Shown here piece by piece: positions 1 through 9,087 of a stretch of DNA of 64,000 nucleotides; position 1 is the stretch's first letter, and every line of letters begins with the position of its first letter. Source of the DNA: CAWIJJ01 sp963836405 (GTDB lineage Bacteria; Acidobacteriota; Terriglobia; Bryobacterales; Bryobacteraceae). The notes under the pieces are model-generated. The model ran no database searches, was not told the DNA's origin, and saw nothing but the letters and a program-made list of their open reading frames with translations. The stretch lies in contig CAWIJL010000005.1 of the NCBI GenBank assembly GCA_963836405.1, positions 62,001 to 126,000 of the forward strand, given 5' to 3'. The position numbers and the translations under genes were made by a program.

Positions 1-2
1 AC

Positions 3-1179
3 TTTCCCCCTCCCGATTCCGAAGGCGGTTGGCGCACCCTCACCGATGCGCGCGACATTCGCCGCATCGCCGGAATGAATCGCGACAGGCTCGACGAAGC
101 GTTTCAGTACATTCAGGGCAGCACGAAAAACGGCGGTCTGCTGGTGCTCCGCAAGGGCTGGCTGGTCTACGAGAAATATTTCGGTTTGGGACACAGAGAC
201 GCGACGCCCAACCTCGCCTCCTGCGGGAAGAGCTTCACGAGCGCATCCATGGGAATCCTCCTTGGCCAACGCCCGGAACTGTTTCCCGACGGCCTCGATC
301 AAAATGTCTACACGCCGGACTACCTGCCGCCGGAAGCCTTCCCGCTGACCGATCCCCGGAAGGCGGACATCAGGCTGGGGCACCTTCTGGCCATGACCGC
401 CGGCATCCGCGGAAACAACCCCGTGTACGTTCTGCGGTAAGCCGCGCACCATAGACCCGCCCGGTCCCGACGGATCCGCGGCCACTATCGATGCCATCGC
501 ATTTGGACTCGAGGATGAAATCCGCCAGCAACGCCACTACTCAACCCGGACTCTCTGGTGCCAGCCGGGCGGCGGCTATTCCTACGCGACCGCCTCTCCG
601 CACCTGGTTTCGGTGATCCTTCGTCATGTCACCGGCGCCGAACTCCAGACTTTCATCGACAGCCACCTGGCCTCCCATCTCGGCTGGGGCACCTGGGGCT
701 ACGCGTATAACCAGGCCAATCTCGGCCATACTCCGGGAGGCGGCGGTATCGCGGTGCGCGCCACGGACATTCTGCGGTTCGGTTATCTCATGGCCAACGA
801 GGGACGATGGAGCGGCGCGCAGGTGATTCCTCGCGATTATGTACTTCACTGCTCGCGCCAATCGCCCTACAACCCGCACTTTCCTTACAGTCTCCAGTTC
901 GACGTCAATACGGACGGCCACGAGCGGCGTGTCCCCCGTGACGCTTTCTGGAAAATGGGTTCCGGCGGTCACGTCCTGTACGTCGTTCCATCGATGGAAT
1001 TGGTGGTCTGGAAATTAGGAGGCCGCGACGGCCAGTACGCTACAAGCGATACCGGGCTCCCCCCGTCTCCCGCCGCGCCGGACCAAATCGCCGCCCGCCG
1101 CGAGTGGAAAGAGAGTGTGGATGCCGACACGGCGGGTCGGCGTACTCTGGAGATCGTGGTCGGCGCGGCACTGGCCTGA
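3..1179 (+). pseudogene. Serine hydrolase (class C beta-lactamase-like), 5' partial and frameshifted
   Basis: Two reading frames together encode one beta-lactamase/transpeptidase-fold serine hydrolase. The first frame is open from the left edge to a stop near 440 and carries SCGK, the SxxK nucleophile motif, in the context NLASCGKSFTS. The second frame is open from about 400 to 1179 and carries GGGYSYAT, which fits the YxN position, and a C-terminal GSGGH motif. The frames join around 430-440, where a single missing G (cggt instead of cgggt) would restore VYVLRGKP continuity. The N-terminus lies outside the window, so a signal peptide cannot be judged. Family members are usually secreted esterases or penicillin-binding-like enzymes with unknown natural substrates. 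The break may be a real mutation or an assembly indel. Family identification is good; functional status is uncertain. Confidence 0.75.
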
Positions 1180-1238
1180 CCGCCCAAGCCCAACCGCCTC
1201 GCGGGCCCGGAACCGGTGGGAGGTAGCGCTGTCGCTGC

Positions 1239-2702
1239 CTACCATTCCAGCAGGCGGTCGAAGCGAATGGCCGGCGAGGGTATGTCCGCGGTTTCAGTCC
1301 CGACAATCGTATTGCTGTGCGGTTGGCGCCAGTAATGATTGCTGCCGATAGGCGCCTTGTACACCTCTCCGGTTTCCGGATCCACCAGGTCGGTCTCGCT
1401 GCGAATGGTGTTCACCGTTTTGCGCTGGATATCGTCCTTGATCGCCTCACGGCGCCAGTAGCTCTTGTCGAGCATGTCCATCATCTCACTGCTCGTTTTG
1501 GCCTGCTGCTCCGCGATGGCCATACTGGTGCGCATCTCGCGTGCGGACCATTGCGGGTTCATGGCGAAAGTCCGTGTCATGTGGGAGAGCGCCTCGGCCA
1601 CCTCGACGGCCTTCTCCGGATACGCAACGAAGCCCTGGAGCACCGGCACCTGCCAGATTTGAACCATTCCGCCGCCGGTCAGGAGGGTGCCGGCCAGCAG
1701 ATATCCACGCACCGGGCGCCCGCCTTCGCTGCAAGTAAAGGCCACCTCGCCGTAGCTCCACCGGACCTGTGGGGGCGCGGTCCGGTTCTTCAAATCGGAG
1801 AGATCGGGGCGATTGCTGCGGTCCACCCACTCGAGTTGCTGGCAATTCGGTCCGATCTTCTGCGACACCCATTCGGAGGCAAACTGCATGCCCGTTCGAT
1901 AGCTCAGGATCATCTGCACGCCGGGCTGATACCATGAGCCTTCGCGCATGCCGGTGCGCGCTGAGATGGCGTTGGGCACGCTGAACATGGGCAACTCGGC
2001 GTCGCCCACCAGGATCTGAGCGGATTTGTCGGGGGCCGTAAGATTCATGACAGGCCGGGCGTTGCCGGCCACCCGGTTGCGAGCAATGCCTCCCTGGACC
2101 TTCCAACCCGCCGGCACTTCGACTGTGAATGCGCCCTCGCTGGGATCGGCGAATTTCGCGTACTGGATCCTCGAGGCCGTTTGCGGGGTGGCGCCCGGCG
2201 CGGCGGTGGAGCCTGTATAGGAGAAACTGCTCAGTACCTGCACGAGCGTTGAGCGTTCGCGGGCATAGTCGGCGCCCGGAGCGGCGACGGCGTAGAGCAT
2301 TCCATTGCGGCCGGACAGGACGCACAACACCGTGGCGCGGCCCGTTCCCCCGGCATAGGTGAGGGCAGCCATGGCCTGATTCGGGCCGGAGACCTGGATC
2401 CGCTGGACGACGAAGCGCGGGAACGCGGCATTGAGTTCCTCGGGCCTGGAGCCGAGCCATTTCTCGGCGGAAGATGGTCGCCTGAGGAGTAGCGGATGCA
2501 CCAGTGCGAGGGCGGCGCGGTCGGCGCGGTACACTTTGACGATGCCGCCGGAACTCTTCTCCAGGATCCAACCGGGAGGATGCTGCACGGTGAAGCCGGC
2601 CGGGTCCTTGCGTGTGACCCAGCCGGGAGGCGCGCCGTTGCCGCACGCGCACAGGGCAAGAACGATCGGAACCATGAAGGAAGATCTGCCGGACACACCC
2701 AC
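1239..2702 (-). CDS. Predicted lipoprotein with two similar halves, unknown function
   Basis: The product is about 487 aa. Its N-terminus has a short hydrophobic segment ending in LALCACGNG, a convincing lipobox with Cys as the lipidation site, so it is probably a membrane-anchored exported protein. Two regions look alike: GFTVQHPPGWILEK near residue 35 and GAFTVEVPAGWKVQGG near residue 190. Both resemble the beta-strand openings of PsbP/MOG1-like folds, suggesting an internal duplication. The C-terminal 120 residues are charged and end in a tail rich in polar residues. The annotated GTG start directly abuts a GGAGG sequence, so the GTG two codons downstream (2696) is more likely. A TAGAAT box sits upstream at about 2715. 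No enzymatic motif was recognised. Confidence 0.7.
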   Translation of the reverse strand: MGVSGRSSFMVPIVLALCACGNGAPPGWVTRKDPAGFTVQHPPGWILEKSSGGIVKVYRADRAALALVHPLLLRRPSSAEKWLGSRPEELNAAFPRFVVQRIQVSGPNQAMAALTYAGGTGRATVLCVLSGRNGMLYAVAAPGADYARERSTLVQVLSSFSYTGSTAAPGATPQTASRIQYAKFADPSEGAFTVEVPAGWKVQGGIARNRVAGNARPVMNLTAPDKSAQILVGDAELPMFSVPNAISARTGMREGSWYQPGVQMILSYRTGMQFASEWVSQKIGPNCQQLEWVDRSNRPDLSDLKNRTAPPQVRWSYGEVAFTCSEGGRPVRGYLLAGTLLTGGGMVQIWQVPVLQGFVAYPEKAVEVAEALSHMTRTFAMNPQWSAREMRTSMAIAEQQAKTSSEMMDMLDKSYWRREAIKDDIQRKTVNTIRSETDLVDPETGEVYKAPIGSNHYWRQPHSNTIVGTETADIPSPAIRFDRLLEW

Positions 2703-2844
2703 CTCCGGTGGTTGATTCTAACGCTATTCGGGTCGACTGATCCGAAATAGGAAGCCAGGGGCTCAGCGGTTGCGGCCTTTCGGGCGTACAGACCACGCCC
2801 GCGCAAGAAGACATGGTATCGGTAGAGTCTGGAGGCGATGACGC

Positions 2845-3069
2845 ATGTTGGATAAGAGCGGACTGGATAAGGAGCTGGCGAGAAGGCTATGTGCAGCCTT
2901 TATCAGTTACCAGATGGGAGTCACCGTGGCGACCCAGTATAAGAGGACACCGGACGACGTGGGCGATCTCTGGTATTTTCTGGCTGCTTTGGCGCGCAAG
3001 TTGGCCACCGAGAGCCAGCCAGCCTTGTACGGGGACCTTGGAAAGCTGGCCACCAGAATGATTCAATAG
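2845..3069 (+). CDS. Small conserved-looking protein of unknown function
   Basis: This is a 74-aa soluble protein, predicted mostly helical, without signal peptide or membrane segment. The start is supported by a GGAGG Shine-Dalgarno sequence at 2831-2835, nine bases before ATG. The composition is balanced (Trp, Tyr and Phe in DLWYFLAAL) rather than Arg/Pro-rich as in shadow frames. It lies alone between a lipoprotein gene transcribed away from it and a convergent M1 peptidase gene. The family was not recognised and no function is proposed. Confidence 0.55.
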   Translation: MLDKSGLDKELARRLCAAFISYQMGVTVATQYKRTPDDVGDLWYFLAALARKLATESQPALYGDLGKLATRMIQ

Positions 3070-3122
3070 CGGCGGCTTTCGCCGTTATCGCGTGGCGTTG
3101 GTCGCCGCTGAAACCCGCCCAC

Positions 3123-5111
3123 TTACTCGATTTTCTTCTCGTTGTTGCTGCGGTCGCTGTCCGGCAGCGCTCTGTCGGGGTCGATCACCACCGATACGAC
3201 CGGTTTTCCGCCCCGCACGTTCCACACGGTCGTAGTCCGCGATAGCCACGTCTCCACCGGCAATTTCGTCCGCACCGTCGTGCCGTCCTGGAACTTCGCT
3301 TCCACCGTAGCTGGAAAGACAAGCTGGCCGCGATTGGCGATCGTGACCTGCGATCCTTCGATCTTCTCTACCGACATGTCGAAGTTCCAGTTATTCAGAT
3401 ACCATCCACGCCAGAACCAGCTCAGGTCCTCGCCGCCTTCGCTCTCCATCGCCCGGAAGAAGTCGGAGGGAGACGGATGCTTGAACGCCCAGTCCCGGAT
3501 GTACTTGCGGAAGGCAAAATCGAACCGCTCCGGCCCCAGGATCTGTTCGCGCAGCAGCACCATTCCGTGCGCCGCCTTGAAGTAACTCACCGAATGCCGC
3601 AGTTGCCCTCCCAGGGCATCGGCCGGCATCAGGATGCTCGAAACCGCGGGATCCTTCAGCACTCGCAGAATCGTGTCCGACGGTTCGCCGCCCTGCGAGT
3701 ATTCCGAATCGCGCTTCGGCCCGTACTTTCCGCCCGCATACGCCGCGGATTCTTCTATGTCGATGAACGTGTCGAAGCCTTCGTCCATGAACGCATTCCG
3801 GCGCTCGTTGGACCCGACGATCATGGGAAACCAGGTATGTCCGATCTCGTGCGCCGTAATCCAGAAGAATACGCTTCCCTTGTCGCGAATGCCGTCGAAC
3901 ACCACCCCGGGATACTCCATGCCCGTCGAGAAGCCTGCCACGCTGACCGCGGCCGGCCAGGGATACGGATACCAATGTTTCGAGAACCGCTCGATGGTGT
4001 CCTTCACATACTCGGTCGACTTATCCCAGGCGTCCGCGCCCACGCTTTCCGGCGGATACACCGACATCGCCAGTGACGTTTTACCGTCGGGAAGATTCAT
4101 GCGCGCCGCGTCCCAGACAAACACGGGCGAGGCGCTCCACACCACGTCGCGCGTACGGTCCATGTGGAAATGCCACGTCAGTGTCTCTGCCTTGCGAGGC
4201 CTTGAGGCCGGATCGCTCACCTCCGCCGGAGTCCGTATATAGACGGTCTGGTCGCTGGTCCGGGCCTTCGCCAGCCGTTCGATCTGCGTCTCGGTGAGAA
4301 CATCCTTCGGATTCACCAGTTCGCCCGAGCCCGCCACCAGGAACGACGACGGAACCGTGACATAGTAGTCGTAACTCCCGTACTCGAGGTAAAATTCGGA
4401 GCCGATGTACGGCAGCGTGTCCCATCCGCGAAGGTCGTCGTAGACAGCCATCCGCGGATACCACTGGGCCATGTCGTAGATCTCGCCCTTCTCCGACTTT
4501 CCCCAGGAGGTGCGCCCGCCCCAGACGCCGGGGATCTGGTAGTGATACCGGATGTGGATCTTCAGCTGTGCGCCGTGGCCGGCGAGCGGCGCGGCAAGCC
4601 GGATCTGCATTCGCGTGTCGGAAACCTCGAATTCGGCCTTGGATTTCCGCTTGCCCGCTTCGATCTCCACCGCTTCGAGAACGAATCCCTCCGTCGAGGG
4701 AACTTCCGCGGCTTGCCCTCCGCGGCCCCTTCGCCCGCCACCCATCGTCGCGGCCCGCGAATCTTCGCGGTAGGTGTTCTGCTCGAGTTGGATCCAGAGG
4801 CTGGTCAGCGTGTCCGGGCTGTTATTGGTATAAGTGATCGCTTCCGTCGCACTTAGAACCTTTGCCGCCACATCCAAATCGGCGTGAAGTTCGTAGTCCG
4901 CTTGGTTTTGCCAGTAACTCGGTCCCGGCGCTCCGTTCCCGGAACGGTAAGCGTTGACCGGGTCGGGCAGGGTCAGGGGCGCGAAGGTTACACGCGGGTC
5001 GAAAGCGGCGGCCGCGGCGGGCGCCTGCCCCATCGCGCTGACGGCGAACACGTGTTGCAGGCAAAACGCCGAAAGCGCCAGGACGAATTGTGTGAAACCG
5101 CTGGATCGCAT
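3123..5111 (-). CDS. M1 family zinc metallopeptidase, secreted
   Basis: This 662-aa gluzincin aminopeptidase-like protein has a zinc site HEIGH at residues 421-425, followed 18 residues later by the third ligand in NAFMDEGFDTF. The N-terminal half is beta-rich, as in M1 enzymes. The start was placed at an internal Met because the residues after it (MRSSGFTQFVLALSAFCLQ) form a clear signal peptide; a longer frame reaching 5219 has no such signal. It probably removes N-terminal residues from peptides outside the cytoplasm. The length is shorter than classical PepN (about 870 aa) but typical of bacterial secreted M1 members. It is a single-gene unit, convergent with the small gene before it and divergent from the next gene. 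Confidence 0.88.
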   Translation of the reverse strand: MRSSGFTQFVLALSAFCLQHVFAVSAMGQAPAAAAAFDPRVTFAPLTLPDPVNAYRSGNGAPGPSYWQNQADYELHADLDVAAKVLSATEAITYTNNSPDTLTSLWIQLEQNTYREDSRAATMGGGRRGRGGQAAEVPSTEGFVLEAVEIEAGKRKSKAEFEVSDTRMQIRLAAPLAGHGAQLKIHIRYHYQIPGVWGGRTSWGKSEKGEIYDMAQWYPRMAVYDDLRGWDTLPYIGSEFYLEYGSYDYYVTVPSSFLVAGSGELVNPKDVLTETQIERLAKARTSDQTVYIRTPAEVSDPASRPRKAETLTWHFHMDRTRDVVWSASPVFVWDAARMNLPDGKTSLAMSVYPPESVGADAWDKSTEYVKDTIERFSKHWYPYPWPAAVSVAGFSTGMEYPGVVFDGIRDKGSVFFWITAHEIGHTWFPMIVGSNERRNAFMDEGFDTFIDIEESAAYAGGKYGPKRDSEYSQGGEPSDTILRVLKDPAVSSILMPADALGGQLRHSVSYFKAAHGMVLLREQILGPERFDFAFRKYIRDWAFKHPSPSDFFRAMESEGGEDLSWFWRGWYLNNWNFDMSVEKIEGSQVTIANRGQLVFPATVEAKFQDGTTVRTKLPVETWLSRTTTVWNVRGGKPVVSVVIDPDRALPDSDRSNNEKKIE

Positions 5112-5236
5112 AGGGATGAAGTCGATTGTCCAACCTTGGCGGATGGACAAACCAGTATAGCCCCATGCCGGTTGATCGAATCGGCAGCCCACCCCGCCCG
5201 GCCAATCGGTAACCCGCACGCGAGCCTGCGCTGGTT

Positions 5237-5242
5237 TACGAT
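5237..5242 (+). promoter_or_regulatory. TACGAT -10-like box, six bases before the start codon
   Basis: TACGAT ends at 5242 and ATG begins at 5249, leaving exactly six bases and no Shine-Dalgarno sequence. In a sigma-70 promoter the transcript would start at or next to the ATG, giving a leaderless mRNA. The same geometry recurs at five other genes in this window. No good -35 hexamer is visible. Confidence 0.45.
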
Positions 5243-5248
5243 CATGGG

Positions 5249-5710
5249 ATGCCCGTCTCCGTCAACTTACAGACTGTTCACCCCCGCACGTTGGCCGCGG
5301 TGCGGCGCGAGGTCGCGCCAGGCGCGGTTGCTTCGGCGTGGGGGCCGGTCCTAAACGCGGTCTGGGAGTTCATTCGCAGCCAGCCCGGCCTGTGGACCGA
5401 CGGCCACAATGTTTTTCTCTACCACCACCCGGCACAGCCCGGCGCGCCCATACTGTGCGACTTCGGTGTCGAGGTCACCCGCACCTTTGAAACCGCGGGC
5501 GAGGTGTGCGCCACTGAAACGCCAGCGGGCGAGGCTGCCGTCGCCGTCCACCGCGGACCGTACCATCGCATGCACGAGGCGCACGACGCCATCGGAAAAT
5601 GGATGACGGCCAATCGCAGGGACTCCGCCGGGAACTCGTGGGAGATATACGGAGATCCCACGCCGGATCCGGCCGCCACCGAGACCACCGTCGTGTACCT
5701 CTTAGAGTAG
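5249..5710 (+). CDS. GyrI-like / AraC effector-binding domain protein
   Basis: The 153-aa protein is a stand-alone GyrI-like small-molecule-binding domain (SOUL/AraC_E_bind fold). Visible hallmarks are the N-terminal strand MPVSVNLQTVHPRTLAAVRR, a central VEVTRTF strand, the HRGPYHRMHEAHDAIGKWM loop-helix and the C-terminal WEIYGDP...TVVYLLE. These match the usual 'Y.G.Y..L..A...' and 'E.Y..DP' signatures. Such proteins bind hydrophobic or cationic ligands, act as drug sensors or hydrolyse cyclopropanes; none of these roles can be assigned here. There is no HTH domain. It is divergent from the M1 peptidase gene and likely monocistronic, with a possible leaderless start. Confidence 0.8.
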   Translation: MPVSVNLQTVHPRTLAAVRREVAPGAVASAWGPVLNAVWEFIRSQPGLWTDGHNVFLYHHPAQPGAPILCDFGVEVTRTFETAGEVCATETPAGEAAVAVHRGPYHRMHEAHDAIGKWMTANRRDSAGNSWEIYGDPTPDPAATETTVVYLLE

Positions 5711-5731
5711 GGCCCTCCGCCCGAACCGTCC

Positions 5732-6133
5732 CTACCGCGGATACCCCGCCACGCCGTAGTTGTGCACCGCCACCGACGCGATCCCCGCCGCCGCTCCGAA
5801 ATTGATGAACGTGAGTGCCCGGTACAGCTTCCCCGATGCATGACCCCGCGTCAACAGGTACTCCGCCCCCATCAACCCGCCCTGAAACGCCAGCTTCAAA
5901 ACCGTGCCCCGCGCGCCGAACCGGTTGTCCGGTCCCGCCAGAACCCCGTTCAGTTCCCGCTTCCCCCACGACGAGTGAATGTCCATCGCGTTGGCCGCCG
6001 CCAGTGCCGATACGCTGGCCTGCCATAGGGCCCTCCCCTGTGCCGGTGCCTCGGGTGGACGAACGAAAAGACTGGCGTTTTCCGCGTGAAGTAAGGTTCC
6101 GAAGAGGAACGAAATGGCTAGAAGTGTTCGCAT
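5732..6133 (-). CDS. Small exported protein of unknown function
   Basis: The 133-aa protein begins with a signal peptide (MRTLLAISFLFGTLLHAENA). A mature domain follows, with two moderately hydrophobic stretches (GTVLKLAFQGGLMGAEYLLT and TFINFGAAAGIASVAVHNYG) that may be amphipathic or membrane helices. There are no cysteines or catalytic motifs. It converges on the GyrI-like gene, with 21 bases between stops, and is divergent from the lipoprotein gene at 6213. The family was not recognised; the compact signal peptide makes a real gene likely. Confidence 0.65.
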   Translation of the reverse strand: MRTLLAISFLFGTLLHAENASLFVRPPEAPAQGRALWQASVSALAAANAMDIHSSWGKRELNGVLAGPDNRFGARGTVLKLAFQGGLMGAEYLLTRGHASGKLYRALTFINFGAAAGIASVAVHNYGVAGYPR

Positions 6134-6200
6134 GTGAGATTAGAAGATGAGCCATTCGAACCTCATTTTCCAGCCGTACCTGTACTAGTACGAGGAAAGT

Positions 6201-6206
6201 TATAAT
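6201..6206 (+). promoter_or_regulatory. Consensus TATAAT -10 box, six bases before a GTG start
   Basis: A perfect TATAAT lies six bases upstream of the GTG at 6213, with no Shine-Dalgarno sequence. This places the expected transcription start on the start codon. The -35 position holds only acctgt. The spacing is identical to the boxes at 5237, 9613, 21786, 45494 and 50590. Confidence 0.55.
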
Positions 6207-6212
6207 CAGGTA

Positions 6213-6629
6213 GTGCGCATTTCCGTGGTGCTCCTCCTAGCTCTGTCCTTCACCGCCTGTAACCGCGGTACCAATCAGAACAATGAAGCCGTGCGTCAGG
6301 CCGTCGTCGACTACCTGGCCAACAAGGCGCAGTTGAATGTCGCCGGCATGGACGTGACCCTGGCCTCGGTCGAATACAGCGGCAACCAGGCCACCGCTAC
6401 CGCCTCCATCCGTCCCAAAGGCGGCACTCCGGAACAGGGCATGAGCATGGGATACAAACTCGAACAACAGGGCGGCAAGTGGGTGGTCGTCGGACGCCAG
6501 GAGACCGGCGGCGCACAGCACGGCGCCACTCCGCCTGTCGCCAGTCCGCACGGCGCGGCGCCTGCCGGCGGGGCGGGGAAGATGCCCTCTCCCGAAGATC
6601 TGCCCCCCGCGGGCAAGAAGAAGGAATGA
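6213..6629 (+). CDS. Small lipoprotein, first gene of an operon
   Basis: The product is 138 aa. A GTG start opens a signal peptide with lipobox LSFTAC (Cys16), so the protein is probably a lipid-anchored periplasmic protein. The folded part (about residues 25-95) has alternating strands (DVTLASVEYSGNQATATASI). The tail is rich in Gly, Pro and His and ends in KKKE. Its stop overlaps the ATG of the flavoprotein gene (ATGA at 6626-6629), which indicates translational coupling. Function is unknown. Confidence 0.72.
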   Translation: MRISVVLLLALSFTACNRGTNQNNEAVRQAVVDYLANKAQLNVAGMDVTLASVEYSGNQATATASIRPKGGTPEQGMSMGYKLEQQGGKWVVVGRQETGGAQHGATPPVASPHGAAPAGGAGKMPSPEDLPPAGKKKE

Positions 6630-7801
6630 AGCGCGTTGCCATACTCGGAGGCGGTCCGGCGGGAGCATTCGCCGCCGAACAACTGGCTTCGGCCGGCCTC
6701 CGCGTTCAGCTCTTCGATGAAAAGCTCGCCTGGGAGAAACCCTGCGGCGGCGGCCTCACCTACAAGGCCTACAGCCAGTATCCTTTTCTCATCGAGAACG
6801 AAACGCCCAAACGCTTCGTGAGCGAGACCATCCTCTCCGCGCCCAACGCCGGCGAAGCCACCCTCAAACTCGGCGACCCGCTCGTCATCTACTCCCGTTT
6901 CGATCTCAACCGCATGCTGCTCGAACGCGCCGAACGCGCCGGCGCCCAGATCGAGAAGGCCCGCATCAACCGCCTGGAACGCGCCTCCGGCGGCTGGCAG
7001 CTTCGCACCAACGCGGGCGTCGCCGACGCCGACTTCTGCATCGTCGCCACCGGCGCGCGCAATCCCCTGCGCGATGTCGGCACCCAGCTCCGTCCCGAGG
7101 ACACCATGTCCGCCCTCGGCTACTACGTTCCCGGCGACCAGGAGAAGATCGATATCCAGTTCCTCTCCAATCTCGAAGGCTACATCTGGGTCTTCCCGCG
7201 CTGCGGCCACCTGTCCGTCGGCATCTGCGGCAAAGGCGAGCCCGCCGCGTCCCTGCGCAAACGCCTCGAACGGTACATGTCGGAAAAGGGCATCTCCTGG
7301 AAGGGCGCCCCCTTCTACAGCCACCTCCTGCCCTCGCTCGAAGCCGGCGCCTGGAAAAAGAACCGCGTCTCCGGCGAAGGCTGGATGGCCGTCGGCGATG
7401 CCGCGGGCCTGGTCGATCCCATCACCGGCGAAGGCCTCTACTACGCCATCCGCTCCGGCGACCTCGCCTCCCGCGCCCTGCTCGGCGATCACGCCGCCGC
7501 CGAAAAGCCCGAGCGCTATCGCGGCCTGCTCCGCCACGATTTCACCACCGACCTCGAGTTCGGCTCCCGCCTCGCCAAGCGCGTTTTTCAGGGCCGCTTC
7601 CTCTGCGGCGGCGTCCCCCAGCGCATGGTCGAATTCACCCGCCGCAGCCCCCGATTTTCCGCCGTCATGCAGGACCTGTTCGCCGGCCGCCAGCCCTACC
7701 AGGGCCTCAAGCGCCGCCTGCTGCGCAACCTGAACGGCAGCCTTTACGAAATCGGCATGAGCATCGGCTTCGGCCGCCTCGTGCCGCGCAAGGCCGGGTA
7801 A
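6626..7801 (+). CDS. Geranylgeranyl-reductase-family FAD oxidoreductase
   Basis: This is a 391-aa flavoprotein. The N-terminal dinucleotide fold shows GGGPAG at residues 8-13 and an acidic residue (FDEK) ending the second strand. PCGGGLT follows, as in geranylgeranyl reductases and related halogenase-like enzymes. The second FAD motif is GDAAGLVDPITGEGLYYAI. The start overlaps the preceding lipoprotein stop; a longer frame upstream is only the shadow of that gene. The family saturates isoprenoid chains of chlorophyll, menaquinone or archaeal lipids, and no substrate can be assigned from sequence alone. It lies 23 bases before hemL and probably shares its transcript, which may hint at a tetrapyrrole- or quinone-linked role (inference). 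Confidence 0.82.
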   Translation: MKRVAILGGGPAGAFAAEQLASAGLRVQLFDEKLAWEKPCGGGLTYKAYSQYPFLIENETPKRFVSETILSAPNAGEATLKLGDPLVIYSRFDLNRMLLERAERAGAQIEKARINRLERASGGWQLRTNAGVADADFCIVATGARNPLRDVGTQLRPEDTMSALGYYVPGDQEKIDIQFLSNLEGYIWVFPRCGHLSVGICGKGEPAASLRKRLERYMSEKGISWKGAPFYSHLLPSLEAGAWKKNRVSGEGWMAVGDAAGLVDPITGEGLYYAIRSGDLASRALLGDHAAAEKPERYRGLLRHDFTTDLEFGSRLAKRVFQGRFLCGGVPQRMVEFTRRSPRFSAVMQDLFAGRQPYQGLKRRLLRNLNGSLYEIGMSIGFGRLVPRKAG

Positions 7802-7824
7802 ACTCGCGACTCGCTCGTAACCAT

Positions 7825-9087
7825 ATGACACACGCCAAATCGGAAGCCCTCTTCCGCCGCGCCCAGGAACTGATTCCCGGCGGCGTCAACTCGCCCGTCC
7901 GCGCCTTTCGCAGCGTCGGCGGCAACCCCCTCTTCATCGCCCGCGGCGACGGTTCCCACATCTTCGATGCCGACGGCAACGAGTACATCGACTACGTCGG
8001 CTCCTGGGGACCGCTCCTGCTCGGCCACCGCCACCCCGAAATCCTCGCCGCCCTCGAAGGCGCGCTCGAAATCGGCACCAGCTTCGGCGCTCCCACCGAA
8101 CAGGAAATCGACCTCGCCGGCGCCATCTGCCGCGCCGTCCCCTCCATCGAAATGGTGCGCCTCGTCAACTCCGGCACCGAAGCCACCATGTCCGCCATCC
8201 GCCTCGCCCGCGGCTTCACCGGCCGCGACCTCATCGTCAAGTTCGAAGGCTGCTACCACGGCCACGTCGATTCCCTCCTCGTCAAGGCCGGTTCCGGCAT
8301 GGCCACGCTCGGCATCGCCGACACCCAGGGCGTCCCCAAAGCCTTCTGCGATACCACCATCGCGCTCCCCTACAATTCGCCCGAAGCCCTCGAACAGGCC
8401 TTCGCCCGCTTCGGCGACGCCATCGCCGCCGTCATCGTCGAGCCCGTCGTCGGCAACATGGGCTGCGTCCCGCCCCTCCCCGGATACCTCGAAACCATGC
8501 GCCGCCTCACCCATCAACACGGAGCGCTCCTCATCTTCGATGAAGTGATGACCGGTTTCCGCGTGGCCTTCGGCGGCGCCCAGCAGCTCTACGCCATCCG
8601 TCCCGACCTCACCACCCTCGGCAAGGTCATCGGCGGCGGCCTTCCCGTCGGCGCCTACGGCGGACGCCGCGACATCATGAACAAGGTCGCGCCCGCCGGC
8701 CCCGTCTACCAGGCCGGCACCCTTTCCGGCAACCCGCTCGCCGTGGCCGCCGGACTCGCCATGCTCCGCCACCTCGAGCAGCACCCCGAAATCTATCACC
8801 GCCTGGAAACTCTCGGCGCAGCGCTCGCCGCCTCCGCGCCTGCCGGCGTCACCGTCAATCGCGTCGGCTCCATGTTTACCTTCTTCTTCACCGAAGGGCC
8901 CGTCACCGATTGGGAAACAGCCAAGAAATGCGATACCGCCCGCTTCGGCCGCTTCTTCCGCGCCATGCTGGACCGCGGCGTTTACCTCGCGCCCTCGCAG
9001 TTCGAAGCCGCCTTCCTTTCCGCGGCCCACACCGAAGAGGACATCCGGAAAACGGCTGCCGCCGCCGCCGGAGCCTTCAATGCTTGA
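7825..9087 (+). CDS. hemL: Glutamate-1-semialdehyde 2,1-aminomutase
   Basis: HemL converts glutamate-1-semialdehyde to 5-aminolevulinate in the C5 route to heme. It is a cytoplasmic PLP enzyme of fold type I. At 420 aa it has the normal length. The start region LIPGGVNSPVRAF is the family signature, the PLP-binding lysine is K267 in TTLGKVIGGGLPVGAYGG, and NSGTEATMSAIRLAR and FDEVMTGFR are also present. It follows the reductase gene closely on the same strand. Its 3' end overlaps the convergent gene at 9077 by eleven bases. hemB, the next step of the pathway, is found at 37630-38601. Confidence 0.97.
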   Translation: MTHAKSEALFRRAQELIPGGVNSPVRAFRSVGGNPLFIARGDGSHIFDADGNEYIDYVGSWGPLLLGHRHPEILAALEGALEIGTSFGAPTEQEIDLAGAICRAVPSIEMVRLVNSGTEATMSAIRLARGFTGRDLIVKFEGCYHGHVDSLLVKAGSGMATLGIADTQGVPKAFCDTTIALPYNSPEALEQAFARFGDAIAAVIVEPVVGNMGCVPPLPGYLETMRRLTHQHGALLIFDEVMTGFRVAFGGAQQLYAIRPDLTTLGKVIGGGLPVGAYGGRRDIMNKVAPAGPVYQAGTLSGNPLAVAAGLAMLRHLEQHPEIYHRLETLGAALAASAPAGVTVNRVGSMFTFFFTEGPVTDWETAKKCDTARFGRFFRAMLDRGVYLAPSQFEAAFLSAAHTEEDIRKTAAAAAGAFNA